Shown here one piece after another: positions 1-8,773 of a DNA stretch of 64,000 nucleotides. Every line of letters begins with the position of its first letter. Positions within the stretch are counted from its first letter, which is position 1. Where the stretch lies: contig CAZHTC010000004.1 of assembly GCA_964535575.1 (NCBI GenBank), forward strand, positions 186,001 through 250,000, given 5' to 3'. The DNA comes from JAGPCK01 sp964535575 (GTDB lineage: Bacteria; Bacteroidota; Bacteroidia; UKL13-3). The position numbers and the translations under genes were made by a program. The notes under the pieces are model-generated. The model made no database searches. It was not told the origin of the DNA and saw only the letters and a program-made list of their open reading frames with translations.

Positions 1-14
1 TAACCAACGATTCC

Positions 15-1067
15 ATGAGATCCAATATCAACTGGCTGCTGATAATTGTAGTAGGCTTGTTGTTTGTGGTAATTTTCCTTGTATTCAATATTTTGGAAAC
101 TGTTGGACGTATTCAGGGACATGATGTAGTGAACTGGTCTTCTATAAATGGCTTCCTTCTTCTTGCTATTGGACTTGGAGGTGTGGGGTTAGCTATTTGG
201 GAATTCATGGTTCATGCCCCGCTTACAGTATCGGCTCAAAAACCAGCCTCAGAACACGGCCCGGGAATAGACAGCATGTTTAATATTACCCTTCTTTTCA
301 CAGGAATTGTATTTATTATTACTCAGGTTGCGCTGTTTTATTTTGCCTGGAAGTACAGAGCCAAGAAAAACACCAAAGCATATTTCTACTCTCACAATGA
401 TAAACTCGAATATGCATGGACTATTGTTCCTGCTATTGTATTAACGATTCTTGTTATTAATGGTTTGCAAAATTGGAATAAGATATTCTCCAAACCGGCA
501 CCCGGTACAGCCAACGTTGAGGTTTTTGCTTACCAGTTTGGATGGACAGCGCGCTATTCGGGGGCAGACAATACTTTAGGTAAACATGATTTCAGAGAAA
601 TTGGTAAATCCAATGCACTGGGTGTTTTAACCGATGACCCTAAATCGGCTGATGATTTCACCAGTTCCGAAATTCACCTCCCAGTAAACAAACCTGTTAC
701 TTTTAAATTCCGCGCCAAGGATGTAATTCATAGTGCCTACTTGCCTCATTTCCGTGTTCAAATGAACGTGGTTCCGGGACTGCCAACTGAGTTTACATTT
801 ACCCCAACAGTTACCACTGCTGAAATGAGAACCCAGTTAAATAATCCGAAATTTGATTATGCCCTTCTTTGCAATAAAATATGTGGGGCCGCCCATTACC
901 GGATGAAAGTGACCGTGGTTATAGATTCGCAGGCCGAATATGACAAATGGGTTTCAGAACAAAAACCAGCCTTTACCAAAACGGCTGTTGAAACACCTGC
1001 TGCCGAAACCCGAGCCGCTGACGCAGGTCATACCGCTTCAAACACGCCTTTAGCATCAGTTAAATAA
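15..1067 (+). CDS. coxB: Cytochrome c oxidase subunit II
   Basis: This is the subunit that takes electrons from cytochrome c through the binuclear CuA centre of an aa3-type oxidase. The CuA site is visible as C286, C290, H294 and M297 with H239 upstream, but the residue normally Glu between the two cysteines is Lys288; that position binds copper through its backbone carbonyl, so function is plausible. Four membrane segments are predicted (about 7-27, 45-65, 90-112 and 133-150) instead of the usual two, and no cytochrome c domain is fused. It is the first gene in the window of a co-directional respiratory cluster; bases 1-3 (TAA) may be the stop of an upstream gene. In many Bacteroidota an alternative complex III precedes this gene, which is an inference here. 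Confidence 0.96.
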   Translation: MRSNINWLLIIVVGLLFVVIFLVFNILETVGRIQGHDVVNWSSINGFLLLAIGLGGVGLAIWEFMVHAPLTVSAQKPASEHGPGIDSMFNITLLFTGIVFIITQVALFYFAWKYRAKKNTKAYFYSHNDKLEYAWTIVPAIVLTILVINGLQNWNKIFSKPAPGTANVEVFAYQFGWTARYSGADNTLGKHDFREIGKSNALGVLTDDPKSADDFTSSEIHLPVNKPVTFKFRAKDVIHSAYLPHFRVQMNVVPGLPTEFTFTPTVTTAEMRTQLNNPKFDYALLCNKICGAAHYRMKVTVVIDSQAEYDKWVSEQKPAFTKTAVETPAAETRAADAGHTASNTPLASVK

Positions 1068-1098
1068 ATTACCAACCGAAAAAATTGAAATAGACGAT

Positions 1099-2937
1099 AT
1101 GAGTCACGATCACAGTCACGAAGCACACGGTCACGCTCACGTGCACCACCACGAAGAGAATTTCATAACCAAGTATGTCTTCAGTCAGGATCATAAAATG
1201 ATCGCCAAACAATTCCTGATTACGGGTATTGTTATGGGAGTATTAGGTATGCTGATGTCAATGGTGTTCCGTTTGCAGTTAGGTTATCCTGATATGGATA
1301 TGGCTTTTTTGAAACCATTCCTTGGTAAATGGATCAGCGTAGATGAAGCCACCGGATTTGGTAAACTTGATCCGAATTTCTATTTGGCTCTTATTACCAT
1401 TCACGGTACCATCATGGTATTTTTTGTACTGACGGCCGGACTTAGCGGAACTTTTAGTAACCTTCTTATTCCATTGCAGTGCGGAGCCCGCGATATGGCT
1501 TCTCCTTTTTTGAATATGCTATCTTATTGGTTCTTTTTCCTTTCATCTATGGTAATGTTCTGCTCCCTGTTTGTTGAAGACGGGCCAGCCTCTCCCGGAT
1601 GGACGGTTTATCCTCCACTAAGTGCATTACCTAAAGCCTTACCCGGATCAGGGACTGGTATGACTTTGTGGCTTATTTCAATGATTTTCTTCATCGTATC
1701 GGCATTGCTGGGAGGTATGAACTATATCACCACCGTGCTTAATATGCGTACCAAAGGAATGAAAATGTCGCGTATGCCGCTTACCATTTGGGCATTTCTG
1801 TTAACCGCAGTGTTAGGACTTCTTTCTTTCCCTGTATTGTTTGGTGGTTCATTGCTTCTTGTAATGGACAGAAGTTTCGGTACCAGTTTTTACTTATCAG
1901 ATATTCCTGTTGAATTAACCGGAGGAATTGAAAGAACCGGAGGAAGCCCTGTATTGTTTCAACACTTATTCTGGTTCCTGGGTCACCCCGAAGTATATAT
2001 CATTCTGATGCCTGCTTTGGGTATTACCTCTGAAGTAATTGCCACCAACTCCCGCAAACCAATTTTTGGTTACCGTGCTATGATTATTTCATTACTTGGT
2101 ATTGCCTTCCTTTCATTTATTGTTTGGGCACACCACATGTTTGTTACCGGAATGAATCCATTCCTGGGCTCGGTATTCATGGTTACCACATTAATTATTG
2201 CGGTACCATCGGCTGTAAAAACATTTAACTACCTCACTACTTTGTGGAGAGGTAATATTCAGTTTACTCCTGCCATGATGTTTGCCATCGGGTTGGTTTC
2301 ATTCTTTATCGCGGGTGGGTTAACAGGTATTTTCCTGGGAAATGCCGCTCTAGATATTAACCTGCACGATACGTATTTTGTGGTTGCTCACTTCCATATT
2401 GTAATGGGTAGTGCAGCCATTTTTGGAATGTTCTCCGGTATTTATCACTGGTTCCCAAAACTGTTCAAGCGCCACATGAATAAAGCTGCCGGTTATGTAC
2501 ATTTCTGGCTCACCTTTATTTCGGCATACGGAGTATTTTTCCCAATGCACTTCATCGGTTTGGCTGGTGTACCCAGAAGGTATTATGCCAACACCGCTTA
2601 CGAATCATTTGATGTATGGATGAACGTGAATGAGTTTATCACGATTTGCGCTTTATTGGGTGGATTGGCACAGGTTATATTCCTTATCAACTTCTTTTAC
2701 AGTATTCGTAAAGGAAGAAAGTCGGAGCAAAATCCATGGAAGTCAAATACACTTGAGTGGACTGCTCCTGTAGAACATTTGCACGGAAACTGGCCTGGAG
2801 AAATTCCAACCGTTTATCGCTGGCCTTACGATTACAGCAATCCGAATTATACTGAAGATTTTGTTCCTCAAAATGTTCCGCATGAGGGACAGACAGACGA
2901 GAATCAGGAGTTTGAACATCCTCACCCTACCACCTAA
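1099..2937 (+). CDS. coxA: Cytochrome c oxidase subunit I
   Basis: Catalytic subunit of a heme-copper oxidase that reduces oxygen and pumps protons in the inner membrane. Visible ligands are H102 and H433 (low-spin heme), H431 (heme a3), and H296, H345 and H346 (CuB). H296 and Y300 lie in GHPEVY, the usual His-Tyr crosslink pair. The sequence is a typical 12-helix A-type subunit of 612 residues. The N-terminus is unusual, with nine histidines in the first 18 residues before the first helix. It lies 31 bp after coxB and 23 bp before the heme synthase gene, consistent with one operon. Confidence 0.98.
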   Translation: MSHDHSHEAHGHAHVHHHEENFITKYVFSQDHKMIAKQFLITGIVMGVLGMLMSMVFRLQLGYPDMDMAFLKPFLGKWISVDEATGFGKLDPNFYLALITIHGTIMVFFVLTAGLSGTFSNLLIPLQCGARDMASPFLNMLSYWFFFLSSMVMFCSLFVEDGPASPGWTVYPPLSALPKALPGSGTGMTLWLISMIFFIVSALLGGMNYITTVLNMRTKGMKMSRMPLTIWAFLLTAVLGLLSFPVLFGGSLLLVMDRSFGTSFYLSDIPVELTGGIERTGGSPVLFQHLFWFLGHPEVYIILMPALGITSEVIATNSRKPIFGYRAMIISLLGIAFLSFIVWAHHMFVTGMNPFLGSVFMVTTLIIAVPSAVKTFNYLTTLWRGNIQFTPAMMFAIGLVSFFIAGGLTGIFLGNAALDINLHDTYFVVAHFHIVMGSAAIFGMFSGIYHWFPKLFKRHMNKAAGYVHFWLTFISAYGVFFPMHFIGLAGVPRRYYANTAYESFDVWMNVNEFITICALLGGLAQVIFLINFFYSIRKGRKSEQNPWKSNTLEWTAPVEHLHGNWPGEIPTVYRWPYDYSNPNYTEDFVPQNVPHEGQTDENQEFEHPHPTT

Positions 2938-2960
2938 ATTTAGTTACTTAAACAGAGATA

Positions 2961-3857
2961 ATGATCGCAGAACAATTAACAACCACCTCTGGCGTAACCT
3001 GGTCGCAAAAGTTAAAAGACTACAGCGAACTGGTTAAGTTGCGCCTGAATCTGTTGGTGGTGTTTTCGTCCGCTATCAGCTATGCGATGGCTGCAGCCGG
3101 AAATATTAACTGGCTTCAGTTAGGTATGCTGTCCCTGGGTGGTTTTCTGGTCGTAGGAGCTTCCAATGGAATCAATCAGATTATCGAAAAAGATTTTGAT
3201 AAGCTCATGATCCGAACAGCCAATCGTCCTATAGCCACACAGCGAATGAGTGTAACGGAAGCGTCAATTGCTTCAGCATTAATGGGAATAGCCGGTGTAT
3301 TGATTCTGGGATTATTTCTAAATCAAATGAGTGCCATTCTTGCTTTCGCTGCACTACTCTCTTATGCTTTCCTTTATACTCCACTTAAAAGAATTTCACC
3401 AATTTCCGTTTTTGTCGGGGCGTTTCCAGGAGCTATACCTCCTATGCTGGGATGGGTAGCCGTAACCGGAACTATTGGAGTGGAAGCTATTATTTTATTC
3501 CTCATTCAGTTCTTCTGGCAGTTTCCTCACTTCTGGTCGATTGCCTGGGTATTGGACGATGATTATAAAAGAGCCGGATTTAAAATGCTGCCTTCAAAAG
3601 AGGGGCGTGATAAAAAAAGTGCCTTGCAAAATCTTTCTTTCACCCTAGTTTTGATTCCGCTCTCTTTTATTCCGCTTATGTATAACATGACCGGAACCAT
3701 ATCTGCCTACATTTTGCTTGCTTCAGGTTTGGTATTGCTTTATCAGTCATACCGTTTATTTAAAACATGCAGCATTGCCGATGCAAAGAAACTTATGTTT
3801 GCCTCCTTCTTATACCTTCCCGTTGTGCAACTTTCTTTATTTTTTGATAAGATATGA
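2961..3857 (+). CDS. ctaB: Heme O synthase (protoheme IX farnesyltransferase)
   Basis: UbiA-family membrane prenyltransferase that adds a farnesyl group to heme b to make heme O, the precursor of heme A for the oxidase encoded beside it. The Asp-rich prenyl-diphosphate motif is seen in NQIIEKDFDKLM followed by RTANRPI, and the rest is a run of about nine hydrophobic helices, the expected size at 298 residues. The stop codon overlaps the next start (ATGA), so translational coupling with the subunit III-like gene is likely. Confidence 0.95.
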   Translation: MIAEQLTTTSGVTWSQKLKDYSELVKLRLNLLVVFSSAISYAMAAAGNINWLQLGMLSLGGFLVVGASNGINQIIEKDFDKLMIRTANRPIATQRMSVTEASIASALMGIAGVLILGLFLNQMSAILAFAALLSYAFLYTPLKRISPISVFVGAFPGAIPPMLGWVAVTGTIGVEAIILFLIQFFWQFPHFWSIAWVLDDDYKRAGFKMLPSKEGRDKKSALQNLSFTLVLIPLSFIPLMYNMTGTISAYILLASGLVLLYQSYRLFKTCSIADAKKLMFASFLYLPVVQLSLFFDKI

Positions 3858-4453
3858 GTACCATGAGTGCGCAAAATATTATCGATACGCCTAACCAACA
3901 GGAATCAACCTCAGGAGTTAATCCGAAGAAGTTTTTGTTGTGGCTGTTTATAGTAGCCATTATTATGCTTTTTGCCGCTTTTACCAGCGGATATATTGTT
4001 CGCAGGGCGGAAGGAAACTGGATGAAATTTCCATTGCCTGCCAGCATGTGGATTAATACGGTGATCATTTTACTCAGCAGTATTCCGATGATCTGGGCTT
4101 ACCGTGCCGCCAAACGTAATGAACTATCAAAAGTAAAAACCGGCCTTATTGTTACGTTCATTCTAGGATTGCTTTTTATGGGCGGGCAATTGGTTTCTTT
4201 TTATGATTTAGTGGATATGGGAGTTTATTTCTCAGGTTCAAATGTGGCCGGGTCATTCTTAATCATCATCGCTTTTGCCCATGCGGTGCACATTATTGGC
4301 GGACTCATATGGCTGCTGATTGTGTTTGCCCAATCTTATCAGGGAAAAGTGAACAGCACCAATATTTTGAATATAAACCTATGCAATACCTACTGGCATT
4401 TCATAGGCATTTTATGGGTTTATTTAATTTTGTTTTTCTATTTATACCGTTAA
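3854..4453 (+). CDS. Cytochrome c oxidase subunit III-like protein
   Basis: A 199-residue membrane protein with five hydrophobic helices, matching the short heme-copper oxidase subunit III family found in Bacteroidota. It has the helix pair around FTSGYIVRR and a conserved C-terminal His-Trp helix (TYWHFIGILW). It precedes a second, longer subunit III gene by 21 bp. Two in-frame ATGs occur at the start (Met1, Met4); the first overlaps the ctaB stop by 4 bp. Subunit III stabilises proton uptake in subunit I; which of the two copies enters the complex, or whether both do, cannot be told from sequence. Confidence 0.88.
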   Translation: MSTMSAQNIIDTPNQQESTSGVNPKKFLLWLFIVAIIMLFAAFTSGYIVRRAEGNWMKFPLPASMWINTVIILLSSIPMIWAYRAAKRNELSKVKTGLIVTFILGLLFMGGQLVSFYDLVDMGVYFSGSNVAGSFLIIIAFAHAVHIIGGLIWLLIVFAQSYQGKVNSTNILNINLCNTYWHFIGILWVYLILFFYLYR

Positions 4454-4474
4454 AAAACTGAAACAAGTAGCAAT

Positions 4475-5266
4475 ATGTCAACAGAAACAACTGCATTGAA
4501 ACAGACTAAATCAATTTGGGCGGGCGGCTTCTCCCCGTTTAATGTAAGTTATGGTAAACTGATGATGTGGATTTTCCTTTTATCAGATGCATTTACCTTT
4601 TCTTCATTGCTGGTAGCTTACGGCACCATCCGTTTCTCTCACCCCTCTCCTCCGCATGGACAGGTAGTGATTGAAGGACAAACCATCAAACCAATGGGGC
4701 ATGTTCCCGAAAATTTTGTTGAACTGCTTGGAGAAACAAAAAATGCTGAAGGTGTAGCTTATTTCTCTAAGCAACACTGGCCTTCACCTGAACTGGTGTT
4801 TAATCACTTTCCCGGATTGCACGGATTGCACCTTCCTTTATTCTTTGTGAGTTTAATGACCTTTATCCTCATCTTTAGTTCGGTTACCATGGTACTGGCT
4901 GTGGAAGCAGGCCATCGAATGGACCAAAACTCTGTGAGGAAATATATGTTTTATACTATTCTTGGCGGACTCGCCTTCTTGGGCTGTCAGGCCTGGGAGT
5001 GGACACAGTTTATTACTGAAGGAGCTTCATTACACGGAAATCCGTTTGGTCCAACGGCATTTGCCGCCCTTTTCTTTATTGTAACCGGGTTTCACGGATT
5101 TCACGTTTTTAGCGGAGTTGTGCTTAACTTCATTATTTACCTCAATACCATTAATGGTACTTACGCCAAACGCGGCCACTACGAAATGATTGAAAAAGTG
5201 GGATTGTACTGGCACTTTGTAGACCTTGTTTGGGTATTTGTATTCACCTTTTTCTATTTGATTTAA
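4475..5266 (+). CDS. coxC: Cytochrome c oxidase subunit III
   Basis: Seven-helix type subunit III, 263 residues. It shows the family features SDAFTFSSLLVAYG in the first helix, AWEWTQFITEG in the middle and the C-terminal YWHFVDLVWVFVFT helix. A roughly 55-residue soluble insertion (about residues 55-110) separates the first and second helices, longer than in proteobacterial subunits but usual in Bacteroidota. It sits between the shorter subunit III-like gene and the subunit IV-like gene in the same operon. Confidence 0.94.
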   Translation: MSTETTALKQTKSIWAGGFSPFNVSYGKLMMWIFLLSDAFTFSSLLVAYGTIRFSHPSPPHGQVVIEGQTIKPMGHVPENFVELLGETKNAEGVAYFSKQHWPSPELVFNHFPGLHGLHLPLFFVSLMTFILIFSSVTMVLAVEAGHRMDQNSVRKYMFYTILGGLAFLGCQAWEWTQFITEGASLHGNPFGPTAFAALFFIVTGFHGFHVFSGVVLNFIIYLNTINGTYAKRGHYEMIEKVGLYWHFVDLVWVFVFTFFYLI

Positions 5267-5301
5267 TCCGATAAGTTTAACCTCTATTAACAAAATTGCA
5301 T

Positions 5302-5655
5302 ATGAGCGAATCACACGAACAACATATTAATATTGGCGAAGGAGCCGGTGTAAATCCTGAGCAACCACACGGAACGGCAGCCATCTGGAAAACATTCTGG
5401 ATTCTTTTAGCACTTACCATTGTTGATATTGGCCTGTATTTTATGCTGTCTCCTACCGGAATCAGAAACGGCCTGTTCATTATTTTGGGTATTGTTAAAG
5501 CTTATTACATCGTTGGCGTTTTCATGCACATGAAGTATGAACGCGTAAACCTCATTATGACCATTATTCTTCCTATTCTTTTTGTATTAGGTTTAATTAT
5601 GGGTTGCCTGTATGAAGCCCATTACTGGGATGGTATCGGAATTAATATTGATTAA
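5302..5655 (+). CDS. Cytochrome c oxidase subunit IV family protein
   Basis: Small (117-residue) membrane protein with three helices after a hydrophilic N-terminus rich in His and Glu. It matches the bacterial oxidase subunit IV family (the CyoD/CoxF group), with MHMKYER between helices 2 and 3. The open frame extends to a TTG at 5296, but the ATG at 5302 is the natural start. Its stop shares a base with the next ATG (TAATG), so it is probably coupled to the SCO1 gene. Confidence 0.87.
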   Translation: MSESHEQHINIGEGAGVNPEQPHGTAAIWKTFWILLALTIVDIGLYFMLSPTGIRNGLFIILGIVKAYYIVGVFMHMKYERVNLIMTIILPILFVLGLIMGCLYEAHYWDGIGINID

Positions 5656-6317
5656 TGCGGAAACACAAAGAGGTAATCATCATCCTTTCCATTATTGGAT
5701 TACCCGTACTGTTTTACGCTATACTTAAAACCGGACATACTAACTTCGTAAAGCTTCCGATATACGGGGAAAGAGCCTATGATGAACAGATGAAAGATAC
5801 TGTTTACCATACCCTGCCTGATTTTAATTTTACCGACCAAACCGGTTCAGTCATTTCACTCAAAGATTTTGATACCAGCATTATAGTTGCTGATTTCTTT
5901 TTTGCAACCTGCAGTGATGTGTGCCCTAAACTGAATAAAAACATGGAGCAGGTATACTACAGCACCCGCAGTATGCCCAATGTAAAGTTTATTTCTCACA
6001 CAGTGGACCCCGACAATGATTCTGTTTCGGTGCTGGCCGCTTATTCCAAACGATTTAATGCAGAGCCTCACCGTTGGCATTTTGTTACCGGAAGCAAGCA
6101 GGAATTATTTGATATTGCCATGAAGGGTTATCTGGTGCCTGTAACCAAAGAGGATACAACTATTGATCATACACAAAACATGATTCTGATAGATCCGTGG
6201 AGGAGAATACGAGGCTATTATGACGGATTGAATGAAGAGGATGTAAAAAAACTGATGGACGAGATTAAAGTTTTACAGGTGGAGATTTATGAGCGAAGTA
6301 AAAACAGCCCAAGATAA
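5655..6317 (+). CDS. SCO1/SenC copper chaperone
   Basis: Thioredoxin-fold protein anchored by one N-terminal helix (about residues 7-26), needed to deliver copper to the CuA site of subunit II or keep its cysteines reduced. The copper ligands are clear: C86 and C90 in CSDVC, and H172 in DHTQNM. The SCO signature around HTVDPDNDS is also present. The 3' end overlaps the next gene by 29 bp. Its position inside the oxidase operon agrees with the assembly role. Confidence 0.95.
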   Translation: MRKHKEVIIILSIIGLPVLFYAILKTGHTNFVKLPIYGERAYDEQMKDTVYHTLPDFNFTDQTGSVISLKDFDTSIIVADFFFATCSDVCPKLNKNMEQVYYSTRSMPNVKFISHTVDPDNDSVSVLAAYSKRFNAEPHRWHFVTGSKQELFDIAMKGYLVPVTKEDTTIDHTQNMILIDPWRRIRGYYDGLNEEDVKKLMDEIKVLQVEIYERSKNSPR

Positions 6318-6837
6318 AAAAGTTTTTTACTTTGTACTGGCCCTGTCGGTGGTAGTATTTGCAGTGGTTTTAGTATTGAACCGAAAACTCATTACCCCTC
6401 CCGAAAAAATTCCTTCTATTGTTTATTACCTGCCTGCCTTTAATGCATTTTTAAATGGCACCTGTAGCGTATTATTAATTACTTCCTTTGCATTTATCAG
6501 AAGGAAACAGGTGGCAATACATAAAAAGTTAAACCTTACCGCGTTTGTTCTCTCCTCATTGTTTTTGGTTTCATACATTACTTTCCATTTTTTTGCTCCG
6601 GAAACAAAGTTTCCGGCAACAAATTCTATGAGACCGGTTTACCTCACCATACTTGCATCACATATTGTACTGGCAGCTTTGGTACTTCCGCTGGTATTGC
6701 TCTCTTTTTACCACGGATTGCAAAACCAAGTAGACAAACATCGCAAACTGGTTCGTTTCAGTTTCCCCATATGGCTTTATGTTACTGTTACCGGGGTTAT
6801 AGTTTACCTAATGATTTCACCTTATTATTCTTTTTAG
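6289..6837 (+). CDS. DUF420 family membrane protein
   Basis: A 182-residue protein with about five hydrophobic helices, matching DUF420 (the CtaM-like group often found next to oxidase and SCO genes). The start ATG lies inside the last codons of the SCO gene (29 bp overlap), an arrangement implying coupled translation. Conserved His residues occur at the ends of helices (ITFHFFAP, SHIVLAALV, FYHGLQ). In Gram-positive bacteria the related CtaM is needed to assemble heme A oxidases; the same role here is inferred from neighbourhood. Confidence 0.86.
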   Translation: MSEVKTAQDKKVFYFVLALSVVVFAVVLVLNRKLITPPEKIPSIVYYLPAFNAFLNGTCSVLLITSFAFIRRKQVAIHKKLNLTAFVLSSLFLVSYITFHFFAPETKFPATNSMRPVYLTILASHIVLAALVLPLVLLSFYHGLQNQVDKHRKLVRFSFPIWLYVTVTGVIVYLMISPYYSF

Positions 6838-6842
6838 TTTAA

Positions 6843-6850
6843 TACCTTTG
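6843..6850 (+). promoter_or_regulatory. Candidate -7 promoter box (TACCTTTG)
   Basis: TACCTTTG matches the Bacteroidota sigma-A -7 element TAnnTTTG. It ends 8 bases before the ATG at 6859, so a transcript starting here would have almost no leader. No good TTTG -33 box is seen 17-23 bases upstream, which lowers confidence. It could allow the last two genes of the cluster to be expressed separately. Confidence 0.35.
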
Positions 6851-6858
6851 TACCGTTT

Positions 6859-7107
6859 ATGAAACACTGGAGGTTATTTCTTTTGGTTGCACTTTCGCTT
6901 TTTGCAGCTACCCAAATCGGTTTTGCCCAGTGCCCCAATTGCAGGGCCGCTGTTCAGTCGGGGTTAAACAGTGGTGCCACCAATGTGGGTAAAGGACTTA
7001 ATCAGGGTATTTTGTACCTATTGGTGTTGCCATATCTTATAGTTGGCATTATAGGATACATGTGGTACAAAAGCAATAAAGCCAAAAAGGCGCAATCTCA
7101 TTCTTAA
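6859..7107 (+). CDS. Small secreted/membrane protein with CPNC motif
   Basis: An 82-residue protein with a signal peptide ending near residue 23 (GFAQ), a CPNC motif directly at the mature N-terminus, and one C-terminal helix (about residues 51-69) followed by a Lys-rich tail. The CxxC placed at the periplasmic face next to a copper-enzyme operon suggests a redox or metal-handling accessory. No family name is recognised, and the function is not known. Confidence 0.75.
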   Translation: MKHWRLFLLVALSLFAATQIGFAQCPNCRAAVQSGLNSGATNVGKGLNQGILYLLVLPYLIVGIIGYMWYKSNKAKKAQSHS

Positions 7108-7121
7108 ATCCCCCATTTCCC

Positions 7122-7523
7122 ATGAGTAACAGGTTTACAGAAAACAAAGCACAGGCTATTATGCAGGCCAAATGTCCACGTTGCCGCAGCGGCAAAATGT
7201 TTTCTCACAAGGCGTATGATTTGAAAAATTTTACGCTCATGAATAAAACCTGTTCAGTATGTGGACTAAAATTTGAAATTGAACCCGGATTTTTTTGGGG
7301 CGCCATGTATGTGAGCTATTTTGTTTCTGTGGGTATTGCCATTGTATCGGCTGTGGCCTTGTACTTTTTATTTAACGACCCCGATGCCTGGTTTTATGTT
7401 GCAACCATTATTGCGCTTATCATTTTGCTTTCTCCCCTTTCTTACCGCTATTCGCGAGTATGGATGCTCTATGTGTTTTCACCTATAAAGTTTGATAAAA
7501 AACTGGCAAATCCTGTTAAATAA
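7122..7523 (+). CDS. DUF983 family protein
   Basis: A 133-residue protein matching DUF983. It has a zinc-ribbon-like pair (CPRCRSGKMF and CSVCGLKF) followed by the signature PGFFWGAMYVSY and two membrane helices. DUF983 proteins are often encoded beside cytochrome oxidase genes, but no biochemical role is established. It is the last gene of the respiratory cluster, 14 bp after the small CPNC protein, and ends at the bidirectional terminator. Confidence 0.88.
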   Translation: MSNRFTENKAQAIMQAKCPRCRSGKMFSHKAYDLKNFTLMNKTCSVCGLKFEIEPGFFWGAMYVSYFVSVGIAIVSAVALYFLFNDPDAWFYVATIIALIILLSPLSYRYSRVWMLYVFSPIKFDKKLANPVK

Positions 7524-7557
7524 AAAAGCCCCCCTGAACAATCAGGAAGGCTTTTTT
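7522..7557. terminator. Bidirectional intrinsic terminator
   Basis: A hairpin with arms CCTGA/TCAGG (7533-7537 and 7542-7546) and GCC/GGC, separated by a small CC/AA mismatch, with loop ACAA. It is flanked by A6 on the left and T6 on the right, so it can end transcription in both directions. It lies between the convergent DUF983 gene and recA and overlaps the DUF983 stop codon. Confidence 0.85.
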
Positions 7558-7580
7558 ACGAATATAACACCGCTAAATAC

Positions 7581-8609
7581 TTAGTCTATTTCTGTTTTGG
7601 CTCGCTGGCCAACACCAGTGGAGGCTTTTTCCCGAATCTTGTTTTCAATCTCATCACTCAACTCAGGATTATCCAAAAGCATTTGTTTCACCGCATCGCG
7701 CCCCTGCCCTATTTTAGTATCGTTGTAACTAAACCATGAACCCGACTTTTTGATAATCTCATAATCTACGCCCAGATCAACAATTTCGCCAACCTTAGAA
7801 ATACCCTCTCCATACATAATGTCAAACTCCACAATTCGGAATGGAGGAGCTACCTTATTTTTGGCAATTTTTACCTTGGTACGGTTACCCACCATATCAT
7901 TTCCATCTTTCAGCTGGCCTATTCTGCGAATATCCAAACGTACCGATGCATAAAACTTTAAGGCATTACCACCCGTGGTAGTTTCAGGGTTACCAAACAT
8001 CACGCCTATTTTCTCGCGCAACTGGTTAATGAAAATACACACGCATTTGGTTTTGTTAATAGTACCGGTAAGTTTACGGAGTGCCTGCGACATTAAACGA
8101 GCTTGTAAACCCATTTTAGATTCGCCCATATCCCCTTCAATTTCGGCTTTTGGAACCAGGGCCGCTACCGAGTCAATCACAATGATATCAATAGCGCCTG
8201 AACGAATCAGGTTATCGGCAATTTCTAATGCCTGCTCCCCGTCATCGGGCTGGGCGATTAAAAGGTTTTCAGTATCTACGCCCAGTTTCTCGGCATAAAA
8301 ACGATCAAAGGCATGCTCGGCATCTATAAAAGCTGCCATACCTCCTTTTTTCTGTGCCTGTGCAATGGCATGAATGGCCAGGGTTGTTTTACCTGATGAT
8401 TCAGGACCGTAAATTTCAATAATACGGCCAATGGGAAATCCGCCAATTCCTAATGCAATGTCTAATCCAAGCGAACCGGTTGACAGAGCCTCTACTCCTT
8501 CTACCTTCTCGTCACTCATCTTCATCACCACGCCTTTTCCATACGTTTTCTCCAACTTCTCTACAGTAAGCTGAAGGGCTTTCAGTTTTTCTTTGTTGTT
8601 ATCACTCAT
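7581..8609 (-). CDS. recA: Recombinase RecA
   Basis: Strand-exchange ATPase of homologous recombination and inducer of LexA-type self-cleavage. The Walker A is GPESSGKT (residues 68-75), the Walker B region is IDIIVIDSVAAL, and the L2 loop NPETTTGG is intact. The open frame reaches a TTG at 8636, but the ATG at 8609 (MSDNN) is chosen. It gives the normal family N-terminus, has a purine-rich stretch just upstream, and the longer start lies inside a candidate -7 promoter box. Length from this start is 342 residues, with a short C-terminal tail. Confidence 0.97.
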   Translation of the reverse strand: MSDNNKEKLKALQLTVEKLEKTYGKGVVMKMSDEKVEGVEALSTGSLGLDIALGIGGFPIGRIIEIYGPESSGKTTLAIHAIAQAQKKGGMAAFIDAEHAFDRFYAEKLGVDTENLLIAQPDDGEQALEIADNLIRSGAIDIIVIDSVAALVPKAEIEGDMGESKMGLQARLMSQALRKLTGTINKTKCVCIFINQLREKIGVMFGNPETTTGGNALKFYASVRLDIRRIGQLKDGNDMVGNRTKVKIAKNKVAPPFRIVEFDIMYGEGISKVGEIVDLGVDYEIIKKSGSWFSYNDTKIGQGRDAVKQMLLDNPELSDEIENKIREKASTGVGQRAKTEID

Positions 8610-8633
8610 ACTTCTTTCAGATAATTTGAACAT

Positions 8634-8641
8634 CAAAATTA
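8634..8641 (-). promoter_or_regulatory. Candidate recA promoter -7 box
   Basis: On the minus strand this reads TAATTTTG, a full match to TAnnTTTG, 24 bases before the recA ATG at 8609. A clear TTTG -33 element at the right distance is not seen. No obvious LexA-type palindrome was found in the 164 bp upstream of recA. Confidence 0.4.
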
Positions 8642-8773
8642 CGAAGCAAAGGCCGCTGTTTAGTGCACAGAACCATCCAAGTTATACGTATGATATCCAC
8701 ATCAATGCCTGCGGATAAGTTAAAGATAATTTTTATCTTAAGATAATTATACTCGAAAATTTTATTTATCCTA

